A DNA stretch of 6,143 nucleotides, from positions 1-6,143 of the forward strand of contig JAFACY010000258.1 of NCBI GenBank assembly GCA_023425285.1, given 5' to 3'. A program made the position numbers and the translations under genes. The notes beneath the pieces were generated by a model, which saw nothing but the letters and a program-made list of their open reading frames with translations, had not been told where the DNA came from and searched no databases. Shown one piece after another: positions 1 to 5,638 of this stretch (position 1 is the stretch's first letter; each line of letters begins with the position of its first letter). This DNA comes from Bacillota bacterium. Its GTDB lineage: Bacteria; Bacillota; Clostridia; Tissierellales; Sedimentibacteraceae.

Positions 1-107
1 GTGATTTTATGAATTATACCCTCCGAAATATATATATTAATATTTTCCGTCATTTTTCCGTTTTCATCTATAATGTTACCGTTTTTTAACAATATTTTCG
101 TCTTCAT
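1..107 (-). CDS. N-terminal fragment of a probable amidohydrolase-family protein (partial, runs off the left edge)
   Basis: The minus strand has an ATG at 107-105 followed by 35 open codons to the window edge. The protein begins MKTKILLKNGNIIDENGK and continues MTENINIYISEGIIHKI. A short beta-strand reading 'hhKNGxIID', then a gap, then 'xIxIxxGxIxxI' is the usual start of metal-dependent amidohydrolases (dihydroorotase, imidazolonepropionase, dipeptidase and deaminase types). There it forms part of the small beta-sandwich beside the TIM barrel. The metal-binding HxH motif would lie beyond the window, so the catalytic residues and substrate cannot be checked. The start is supported by a strong GGAGG site five bases upstream. 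It is transcribed divergently from the lipoprotein gene, with about 180 bp between them. The gene's existence is fairly secure; the family call rests only on this short N-terminal pattern. Confidence 0.6.
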   Translation of the reverse strand, partial: MKTKILLKNGNIIDENGKMTENINIYISEGIIHKI

Positions 108-112
108 TGTTT

Positions 113-117
113 CCTCC
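113..117 (-). promoter_or_regulatory. Ribosome binding site of the amidohydrolase-like gene
   Basis: On the minus strand GGAGG is followed by five bases (AAACA) and then the ATG at 107. This is a consensus Shine-Dalgarno site with good spacing. It is the main evidence that the short open frame at the left edge is a real gene start. The rest of the divergent gap (118-287) is AT-rich. It contains a TATAAC at 134-139 on the minus strand and a TATTAT at 258-263 on the plus strand that could be -10 boxes. Neither has a convincing -35 box at the right distance, so I do not call promoters there. Confidence 0.7.
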
Positions 118-287
118 ATAAAAGTTATCCCCTGTTATATAGGTTAATTTTATCAGATTTACTTTTAATTTACCATTCCAAATATTTATTTAGGTTTAAA
201 ATATCAACCATTAAAAATTTTTTTGAATTTACGGAACAAATAACCAAATTTTTCGTCTATTATTTTACATGAAAGGGGATTGGGGAT

Positions 288-1013
288 ATGAAAAAGCTTT
301 TAATATTTTCAATGATTTTAATTCTGTTAACATCCTGCTCAAAAACCTCGGACACAATCAAGCCCGATACGGAAGAACCTGTAGGCGAGCCCATAGAGGA
401 ACCCAATGAACCGGAGCCTGTCAGATATACGGGGGAAATTATAACAGACGGGTTTTACGGAAAAGCCGGCAGATTATATTTTATTCCCGACAAAGAAACA
501 AGAGAGCTGCTCAAGGGAGAATACCCATGGGACATCGATGCCGGAGAAAGCATACCTTTAGATTATGATGATATCAATATGGTTAAGGATATGCCCACAG
601 AGCTTGGTGTTTATAAGGTTGAGGTTGAAGCAGATTTCAGCTCACAGGGTATAGCTTCAGAGCTGCAATCAATTAAGCTCACCGAAGAAATAGGAACCGT
701 TGAATACGAAGGCAAGACATATCCCACCAATGAATTGGACGAATCCGTCACCGCCAAGGATGCAGTGTGCGGACTCATAGTGAGCAACGTAAGAAAATTT
801 GAAGACGGAGCTGTGATGATTGAATTTGAGGGGGAAATTGAGAGCGAAGGCTTTTATAACATACACAATGGCGGAGAATTTTTTAATTACATAAATATAG
901 GCAGAATTGTACCGGACGGAGAATCTTTAAAAAACTTTCCAACCTACAAGGGTGTTGGTGTACACAACAATTATTCTGTGTTTTTTACGGAAACCAATGA
1001 GTTGTATCAATAG
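288..1013 (+). CDS. Putative secreted lipoprotein, probably a truncated product of a broken longer gene
   Basis: The protein has a lipoprotein signal peptide: MKK, a hydrophobic core at residues 4-14, then lipobox L-T-S-C with the lipidated cysteine at residue 17. After signal peptidase II cleavage it should be anchored to the outer face of the cytoplasmic membrane. Residues about 25-45 are a Glu/Pro-rich spacer with repeated EP pairs. The rest (about 46-241) is an acidic, soluble domain that I do not recognise; no enzyme motif is visible. The ATG at 288 is preceded by AAAGGGGA at 272-279 with eight bases of spacing. The frame ends in TAG at 1011-1013, but coding-like sequence continues in the same frame directly beyond it. 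The nearest terminator lies only after 1302. This suggests that the 241-residue product lacks roughly 97 C-terminal residues of the ancestral protein. GC content looks higher than in the ABC operon. The lipoprotein call is strong; the function is unknown. Confidence 0.75.
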   Translation: MKKLLIFSMILILLTSCSKTSDTIKPDTEEPVGEPIEEPNEPEPVRYTGEIITDGFYGKAGRLYFIPDKETRELLKGEYPWDIDAGESIPLDYDDINMVKDMPTELGVYKVEVEADFSSQGIASELQSIKLTEEIGTVEYEGKTYPTNELDESVTAKDAVCGLIVSNVRKFEDGAVMIEFEGEIESEGFYNIHNGGEFFNYINIGRIVPDGESLKNFPTYKGVGVHNNYSVFFTETNELYQ

Positions 1014-1034
1014 CTTGCGGATTACTCCGCAAGC
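1013..1034 (+). other. GC-rich hairpin immediately after the amber stop
   Basis: GCTTGCGGA pairs perfectly with TCCGCAAGC around a TTAC loop, giving a nine-base-pair stem that starts at the last base of the stop codon. It is followed by GGAAGGGGGAAA rather than a T-run, so it is not a standard Rho-independent terminator. It lies within the presumed ancient coding frame. It could be chance, an mRNA-stabilising 3' structure, or a readthrough signal. Confidence 0.5.
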
Positions 1035-1302
1035 GGAAGGGGGAAATTCAAGACAACAGGCTATGACATAGTATATAATTATGGCGGCGGTGTTCCTCCC
1101 AATGAGGTGCTCAAAGAAATAGTATCCCTGGATGAGAGATACAAGGGAATGTTTTGATTATGAAAGTGCAAAAGAAATAATCGGAACAGATTACTTTGAA
1201 AAAAACTGTGAAATAACAATAAATAACTATGTAATTTCCAAATCAGCAGGAACAGAATCATATGATGAGGATGATTTGATATTAGTGAATTTTTTTGAAT
1301 GA
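1014..1302 (+). pseudogene. Out-of-frame 3' part of the lipoprotein gene, cut off by an amber stop and a frameshift
   Basis: Reading on past the TAG at 1011-1013 in the same frame gives LADYSASGRGKFKTTGYD, then IVYNYGGGVPPNEVLKEI and VSLDERYKGMF, before TGA at 1155-1157. The frame that follows, from GAT at 1156, reads DYESAKEIIGTDYFEKNCE and ends at TGA 1300-1302 with LILVNFFE. Both parts have normal coding-like amino acid make-up. Removing one T from the run TTTT at 1152-1155 joins them. TAG is one C-to-T change from CAG (Gln), which would restore ELYQQLADYS across the stop. The repaired gene would run 288-1302 (338 codons) and end 15 bp before the Rho-independent hairpin, where a real gene end is expected. 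I infer a decayed gene. A programmed readthrough is possible but would not also explain the frameshift. Confidence 0.6.
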
Positions 1303-1317
1303 TGAAATAAACAAGAG

Positions 1318-1357
1318 ATGCTGAGAAGATTGTTAATAAACTTCTCAGCATTTTTTA
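1318..1357 (+). terminator. Rho-independent terminator after the lipoprotein gene
   Basis: ATGCTGAGAAG at 1318-1328 pairs with CTTCTCAGCAT at 1341-1351, an 11-bp perfect stem with a 12-base AT-rich loop, and is followed directly by a T-run on the plus strand (1351-1356). It starts 15 bp after the TGA at 1300-1302, which marks the likely original end of the lipoprotein gene. On the minus strand the hairpin is followed only by a weak T-rich stretch, so termination from that side is uncertain. Confidence 0.85.
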
Positions 1358-1375
1358 TAATCAATCCGCCAGATT

Positions 1376-1456
1376 TTACTCCATGTACTGATGTTTCATC
1401 CAATATTCATCTTTAACTTCTTGGTTTGTACATATTTCACGAAATAATGCAAAAGG
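1376..1456 (-). pseudogene. Possible 3' gene remnant, unrecognised
   Basis: On the minus strand 26 codons are open before a TAA at 1376-1378. They encode PFALFREICTNQEVKD followed by EYWMKHQYME, which has protein-like composition (charged, aromatic and Trp residues in a helix-like pattern). A neighbouring frame just upstream reads KDNLLHYF. A one-base shift would join it as LLHYFREICTNQEV, as expected for a degraded gene end. There is no start codon or ribosome binding site, and the frame closes within about 80 bases. I do not recognise the protein. It could also be chance, since 26 open codons are not rare. Confidence 0.25.
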
Positions 1457-1527
1457 TTATCCTTATGTAGTATTTAAATAATGGATATGCCGTACGAAAT
1501 TGATCATCTTAACAGCTTAAACCATCT

Positions 1528-1569
1528 AGGTCACCGTGCTAATTCTTGCCCGACATTTTCAGTTTGCAT
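1528..1569 (-). repeat. Sequence resembling an IS21-family terminal repeat
   Basis: Read on the minus strand from 1569, the sequence starts TGCAAACTGAAAATGTC and reaches TGACCTA about 40 bases in. The confirmed IS end at 5544 starts TGTCAACTGAAAATTAGG. The two share AACTGAAAAT, and 12 of the first 15 positions agree by eye. Each starts with TG, as IS21 ends do. The orientation would place the body of this second element to the left, where only 1358-1530 of unexplained sequence remains. It overlaps the last 12 codons of the ABC exporter gene. The match is short and could be chance. Confidence 0.3.
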
Positions 1570-3159
1570 TAATTTAGAAATATCTATAATTTCATCAACT
1601 GAATTTATAAGTTCATTATCATGAGTAATTACAATGATAATTTTATCTTTTTTGATTTGTTTTAGATACTCTATCAAAATACTTTTACTATTAACATCTA
1701 AGCACGAAGTAGGTTCATCAAAAATAATTAGTTGATTGTCTTTTAGTAGTTCTCTTATTATAGCTATTTTTTGTGTTTCTCCACCCGAAAACTTAGTCTT
1801 ACTTAAACCATTGTTAATCTTAAATAAAGATAAAAATTTATGAATATTTTTATTATCTAATTCATGTGAAAAAACTTTAAGATTTTCAAAAATTGTGTAA
1901 TCTTCTATGATAAAAGGTTGTTGTTCAACAACAGCTATATTATCTCTAATAGCAACTTCCATATTTATATCTTTTATATCTACAGAATTAAATAATATAC
2001 TTCCTTTAATGTCATTTAAATGTATTCCTAAAAGAATATCGACTATAGTACTTTTTCCGGTTGCATTTTCACCAACTATTGAATATAAATTTCCCTTTTT
2101 AAATTTGATGTTCAAATTATTTATAAAAGGTTTATCAGTATATGAGAAATTTATATTTTTTAGTTCAACAGTATCAATATCCTCTATTATTATATCTCCA
2201 TCTTTTAGCTGAGGTATTGAAAGAATTTCATATATTCTATTGTAACTTACAAGTGTTGATTGATATACACTGCCTAATTCAATAAAGTAATTTACAGAAG
2301 ATATAAAAATAGAGAAGTAGCTTGTCAGAACAGTAAAAATACCAATACTTAAATTTCCAACGATAACTTCATTAGCTCCGATTACCATAACACTCGTCAT
2401 AGCAATTATAGTCAGTACATTTTTAATATTAGAATACATATAATCGATTTTTTGGTTTTTTATTGCTGCTTTATATAAATTATCTTTACTTTGACATAAT
2501 TTCCCATCAAATACATGATAGGAACTATGCATTTTAAAAAATTTAATATTAGTTATTTGTTTGAAAAGGTCCGAGAAAAAAACAGATTGCTGTTCTTTCA
2601 TTATATATTGCTTTTCATAAATTTGTTTTTTCATAACTTTATATAAAATTAAATAACAAAAAACTAAGCATAATATTAAATATATAATAATACTACTAAT
2701 TCTAAACATAAAATACATAGATATCAATAATAACAGCGCATTAATAATAAAATCCGCTATTATATTTATACTGAAAATTACAATTTGATTAGCATCATTG
2801 TTTATTTTTTGATTTAAATAACTACCGTCTTTATCATAAAAATAGCTTATAGGTAATCTCTTTATATGATTTAATATGTCAATATTAAGATTATATCCGC
2901 TATTTATTTGTATTTTTGTATAGATCATTTTTACGAAATAATTATTAATTGTTTGAATAAGCACTATACTTAAAATGATATATATGTAAATATATATATC
3001 TAATAAATTTGAAATCATTAATAATTTATCTATCATATCTCCTCTAATATAAGGTAAAACCATATTAAAGAAATTATTTAACAATAAAATAGATATATAA
3101 GTAATAAGATATAACTTATATTTTTTAATATATGCCATACCTAATTTTAAAATTTTCAT
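1531..3159 (-). CDS. ABC exporter half-transporter (fused six-TM domain and ATPase)
   Basis: This is a 542-residue fusion of a membrane domain and a nucleotide-binding domain, expected to act as a homodimer that exports a peptide, lipid or drug using ATP. Six membrane segments fall at about 16-36, 54-76, 126-150, 155-172, 248-262 and 270-295. The ATPase domain has Walker A GENATGKST (363-371), Q-loop Gln413, signature FSGGE (457-461, a variant of LSGGQ), Walker B LIIFDEP (477-483), D-loop SCLD, and H-loop His513. There is no N-terminal C39 peptidase domain, so it would not cleave a double-glycine leader itself. ATG at 3159 overlaps the ATPase gene's stop (ATGA) and has an AAAGGA site upstream, so it is the last gene of the operon. 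The gene is clearly more AT-rich than its two upstream partners, which hints at a different origin. Its last residues, after about position 530, are unusual and may come from IS-like sequence. The substrate is unknown. Confidence 0.9.
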   Translation of the reverse strand: MKILKLGMAYIKKYKLYLITYISILLLNNFFNMVLPYIRGDMIDKLLMISNLLDIYIYIYIILSIVLIQTINNYFVKMIYTKIQINSGYNLNIDILNHIKRLPISYFYDKDGSYLNQKINNDANQIVIFSINIIADFIINALLLLISMYFMFRISSIIIYLILCLVFCYLILYKVMKKQIYEKQYIMKEQQSVFFSDLFKQITNIKFFKMHSSYHVFDGKLCQSKDNLYKAAIKNQKIDYMYSNIKNVLTIIAMTSVMVIGANEVIVGNLSIGIFTVLTSYFSIFISSVNYFIELGSVYQSTLVSYNRIYEILSIPQLKDGDIIIEDIDTVELKNINFSYTDKPFINNLNIKFKKGNLYSIVGENATGKSTIVDILLGIHLNDIKGSILFNSVDIKDINMEVAIRDNIAVVEQQPFIIEDYTIFENLKVFSHELDNKNIHKFLSLFKINNGLSKTKFSGGETQKIAIIRELLKDNQLIIFDEPTSCLDVNSKSILIEYLKQIKKDKIIIVITHDNELINSVDEIIDISKLMQTENVGQELAR

Positions 3160-3890
3160 AGCAAATTTCCTTTAATTTTATTATAATCTTTAACACTTTC
3201 AAAATAGAAGGATTCTAAAAAATTAGCATCTTTAGACGTTTTTATTTCATCCATATTAATGTTTGTAACTATTTTGCCCTTGTCAATTATGGTCAGCTTA
3301 CCTTCAAATTCCTCTAATTCCTGTAAAACATGGGATGATAAGATTATTATGCTGTTCTTGCTTAAATCCTTTAAAATATTCTTTGCCATTCTTCGTTCAC
3401 CGGGGTCTAAAGAATTAAACGGTTCATCCAATATAATTATCTCTGGCTTACCTAACAAAGCCTGAATAATTCCAATTCTCTGTTTCATACCTCCGGAATA
3501 TGACGACAACCTGTTACCTGCACTTTGAGACAAGTTAAATATATTTAAATATTCTACAATCTCTTTTTTTGACTTTGCTCTGTTTAAGCCTTTAATACAA
3601 CTCATATAAAACAAAAATTCATAGCCTGTAATATTTTCATATACACTGAAATCCTGAGGCAGGTATCCCAATTTACTCTTGTAGTTCTTTGAATAAATCG
3701 TATGGTCATTGAATTTAACATCTCCCTTGGTTGGGAAAAGTATTGTGGACAGAATATTTAGCATTGTTGATTTACCGGCACCGTTGGAGCCGATTAATAT
3801 ATTCATTCCAATTTCAAACTTAATATTGATATTATCTAAAGCTGTAGTATCCCCATATTTTTTCGTAACATTGCTGCATAGAATACTCAT
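3156..3890 (-). CDS. ABC transporter ATP-binding protein (ABC-2 type)
   Basis: This 244-residue stand-alone ATPase has a complete motif set: Walker A GSNGAGKST (34-42), Q-loop Gln79 in LGYLPQDF, signature YSGGMKQR (131-138), Walker B IIILDEP (151-157), D-loop SLD, and H-loop His187 in SSHVLQE. The SSH form of the H-loop and the 'LGYLPQ' Q-loop are typical of ATPases that pair with ABC-2 permeases, such as drug, bacteriocin-immunity and peptide systems. It should dimerise on the cytoplasmic face and drive the permease encoded just upstream. The start is secure: AGGAGG lies five bases before ATG. The gene begins 2 bp after the permease stop and overlaps the exporter gene by 4 bp, so the three are co-transcribed and probably translationally coupled. 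The length is normal for the family. The family is near certain; the substrate cannot be told from sequence. Confidence 0.93.
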   Translation of the reverse strand: MSILCSNVTKKYGDTTALDNINIKFEIGMNILIGSNGAGKSTMLNILSTILFPTKGDVKFNDHTIYSKNYKSKLGYLPQDFSVYENITGYEFLFYMSCIKGLNRAKSKKEIVEYLNIFNLSQSAGNRLSSYSGGMKQRIGIIQALLGKPEIIILDEPFNSLDPGERRMAKNILKDLSKNSIIILSSHVLQELEEFEGKLTIIDKGKIVTNINMDEIKTSKDANFLESFYFESVKDYNKIKGNLL

Positions 3891-3892
3891 CT

Positions 3893-5401
3893 CTACCTCC
3901 TGTAATTTACTCTCGTTAATAGTTTCCTTCTGATTGTCAGCGTAAGTACAATGACTATACTGGTAACTACATATACTGCAACCATATTATAATTCCATAG
4001 CTCTGCATTTTTCCCTGTAAAATCAACTACAAATAAATCACCGTCATCCATAATAAAATATAAAAGAAATAAATAAATTATCTGAAAAACACCTTCGTTC
4101 TTTGTAATTTCTCCTAAAAGTATGGAGACGGCAGATATTATAAAGCAACCTGATATTACTGCGCTTACAGCTATGTAATTACATGCTGCTAAATATTTTA
4201 TTACTAGTACGCTGTTTACAAACAGCAATATAACTATTCCCGACAGCCATGCTGTGCATACTTGTTTATGATAATATGGTGTTGATTTTATTAGCTTATT
4301 TAACTTTGTTTCACTTCCATACAGTATTAATTTAGAAATTATACCCATGGGAATAAAAAATAGTATTGTGTAAATAGTGGATGAATCAGATCCCAAGCTT
4401 AAAAACATGAAAAAAAACAAGGTTATTAATTTCCACAATTTAACATCTGGCAGATACATGGTAAATTCGTATAGTCCTGTCCTCATAAGTAAATTATTGA
4501 TTTTTTTAAATATAATATTTGTCTTTATATTACTTTCTTCAGGTGATGAATTACCAGCAGAATCTTCACTATAAAATTTATAGTTATTTATAGCAAGTCT
4601 AACAAACAATATTCCGATAAAAATTGAAATCAGTCTGTTGATAATTATAATAAATGAATAGTTTATCCCTTCAAATAAAAACTTGTTTACCACATACCCA
4701 TTACCAATCAACGAAAAGCCAAGTCCTGATCTTCCAAGCACATTGGATAAGGAAAGTGTAATTTGGGTAGTAATATCAGCAATACCTAAAAGAAAACTAC
4801 TTTTACTATACAATTCAAATGCTAAGATAACCATATAAAACATAAAATATATTGAGCTGCCTGCTGCACTTGGAAGTCCTTGTATTGAATCAAGGAAAAA
4901 TGTTATGCTAATGATTAAAAACAAAGCAGGAATTACAAATACTATAAATGGCATACACAGATGAATTACATTAATGCTTGAGGTTTCTTTCTTTATTAAT
5001 ATGGATATAAAAGCTACTATTATTATGGGAATCATGGTGGTAAGCAGTACTAAGAATTTGCTGCAGAAAATACTTAAAACAAAGGTTTTTTTATCTACTT
5101 CTGTACTACCTATTATCTTGTTAACATCGTAATTATTTAAGACCTGTCCTCTGTCTCTAATGATATAGTATCCCAAAAAACCTACAAGTATAATATATAT
5201 AGTAGCAAAATTTATTCCTGCCCAATGAGAGTTAAAATATCCCCTATAGCTTCCGCTAAAAATCATACCATTGGTATAATCGTTGGAATCGGGAATAAAC
5301 ATTAAGGTGCACAGAAATAATAGTGGAAAAATTCTTTTGTACCTCTTATTCCTGCTATATTCTAAAAATAATATTTTAACCTGGATAATGAAATTATACA
5401 T
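3893..5401 (-). CDS. ABC-2 type transporter permease, 12 predicted membrane segments
   Basis: This 502-residue integral membrane protein is the expected partner of the downstream ATPase. Hydrophobic segments fall at about 24-36, 62-82, 107-136, 146-170, 181-198, 248-270, 325-335, 342-362, 382-402, 408-430, 438-451 and 471-490. That is two blocks of six, separated by a hydrophilic loop at about 275-320 with a Ser/Glu-rich stretch. After the second segment comes GYYIIRDRG and, about 18 residues on, IIGSTEVDK. As I recall, large ABC-2 permeases carry a comparable cytoplasmic motif (GYY-R-(S/I)-RDR followed by an 'I-A-TP-S' loop). The frame is open from a TTG at 5431, but that has no ribosome binding site. 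I prefer ATG at 5401, which has TAGGAT nine to ten bases upstream. It is the first gene of the operon. There is no ATP-binding motif and no peptidase. The role as permease is inferred from topology and gene order; the substrate is unknown. Confidence 0.82.
   Translation of the reverse strand: MYNFIIQVKILFLEYSRNKRYKRIFPLLFLCTLMFIPDSNDYTNGMIFSGSYRGYFNSHWAGINFATIYIILVGFLGYYIIRDRGQVLNNYDVNKIIGSTEVDKKTFVLSIFCSKFLVLLTTMIPIIIVAFISILIKKETSSINVIHLCMPFIVFVIPALFLIISITFFLDSIQGLPSAAGSSIYFMFYMVILAFELYSKSSFLLGIADITTQITLSLSNVLGRSGLGFSLIGNGYVVNKFLFEGINYSFIIIINRLISIFIGILFVRLAINNYKFYSEDSAGNSSPEESNIKTNIIFKKINNLLMRTGLYEFTMYLPDVKLWKLITLFFFMFLSLGSDSSTIYTILFFIPMGIISKLILYGSETKLNKLIKSTPYYHKQVCTAWLSGIVILLFVNSVLVIKYLAACNYIAVSAVISGCFIISAVSILLGEITKNEGVFQIIYLFLLYFIMDDGDLFVVDFTGKNAELWNYNMVAVYVVTSIVIVLTLTIRRKLLTRVNYRR
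3896..3901 (-). promoter_or_regulatory. Ribosome binding site embedded in the permease gene end
   Basis: AGGAGG on the minus strand is also the last two sense codons (Arg-Arg) of the permease gene, directly before its TAG stop. It sits five bases from the ATG of the ATPase gene. This overlap implies translational coupling between the two subunits of one transporter. Confidence 0.85.
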
Positions 5402-5442
5402 ATCGACACATCCTACTATTTTTACTACCAAAATATATTTTA

Positions 5443-5460
5443 TAACTATTTTAACTATTT
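5443..5460 (-). repeat. Tandem 9-bp direct repeat in the operon leader
   Basis: AAATAGTTA occurs twice head to tail on the minus strand (TAACTATTT twice on the plus strand), between the likely promoter and the start of the permease gene. Partial copies (AAATAGTA, AAAAATAGTAGG) lie on either side. It may be a regulator-binding repeat or simple low-complexity DNA in an AT-rich leader. Confidence 0.4.
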
Positions 5461-5492
5461 ACTATGGATAACAAATTGAGTCTGTTTTTCAT

Positions 5493-5520
5493 ATTATACT
5501 TAGCAGCTTGACACTTTGAA
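5493..5520 (-). promoter_or_regulatory. Likely promoter of the ABC operon
   Basis: On the minus strand a perfect TATAAT (5498-5493) lies 16 bp downstream of TTCAAA (5520-5515), which matches four of six positions of the sigma-A -35 consensus. Transcription would start near 5486, giving a leader of about 85 bases before the permease ATG. An 11-bp near-perfect palindrome, ACTTTGAAAGT at 5513-5523, covers the -35 box and could be an operator. The promoter lies only 24 bp outside the IS end at 5544. Confidence 0.55.
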
Positions 5521-5543
5521 AGTCCTTTTTTTATTCTTGTATT

Positions 5544-5619
5544 TGTCAACTGAAAATTAGGTCAAAAGACCATTCAATTTTAGGTCACTTTTTTGTTAAT
5601 AAATGTGCCTCTGAAAATT
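5544..5619 (-). repeat. Terminal and subterminal repeats of the IS21-like element
   Basis: CTGAAAATT occurs at 5550-5558 and again at 5611-5619. TTAGGTCA occurs at 5557-5564 and 5580-5587, about one pitch of 23 bp apart. A small palindrome GGTC-AAAA-GACC spans 5560-5571. IS21-family elements are known to carry several copies of a transposase-binding repeat near each end, and this arrangement fits that. The terminal six bases, read outward on the minus strand, are TTGACA. Confidence 0.55.
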
Positions 5620-5632
5620 GTACAAAGGCACA
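5604..5632 (-). terminator. Hairpin after istB, possible weak terminator
   Basis: TGTGCCT at 5604-5610 pairs with AGGCACA at 5626-5632 around a 15-base loop. It sits seven bases after the istB stop on the minus strand. The following sequence, TTTATTAAC, is only a weak T-tract, so termination would be partial. It may instead serve as a structural part of the IS end. Confidence 0.4.
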
Positions 5633-5638
5633 ATAGTT

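Noticed and set aside
118..287. Sigma-A promoters in the divergent gap
   Set aside because: TATAAC and TATTAT are present as possible -10 boxes, but no adequate -35 box stands 16-18 bp upstream of either.
669..866. Minus-strand open frame inside the lipoprotein gene
   Set aside because: It lies wholly antisense to a gene with a signal peptide and good ribosome binding site, and has no supporting start signal.
1079..1351. 90-codon minus-strand open frame over the lipoprotein gene's 3' remnant
   Set aside because: Its Leu/Ser/His-rich translation mirrors coding sequence on the other strand. Its supposed start lies in the terminator hairpin and it has no Shine-Dalgarno site.
1907..2212. Plus-strand open frame within the exporter gene
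   Set aside because: It is antisense to the conserved ATPase motifs of a clear gene; low-complexity AT-rich DNA readily gives such frames.
3259..3933. Two plus-strand open frames over the ATPase gene
   Set aside because: Both are shadows of a gene with full Walker, signature and H-loop motifs.
5402..5431. Ten extra N-terminal codons of the permease from a TTG start
   Set aside because: There is no ribosome binding site before the TTG, whereas the ATG at 5401 has an AGGA at suitable distance and gives a more typical N-terminus.
5283..5471. 62-codon plus-strand open frame at the 5' end of the permease gene
   Set aside because: It lies antisense to the permease start and its leader, with no ribosome binding site.
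5448..5492. 13-codon leader peptide (MKNRLNLLSIVNS) before the permease
   Set aside because: Its ATG directly abuts the -10 box, so it would fall at or before the transcription start. It has no Shine-Dalgarno site.
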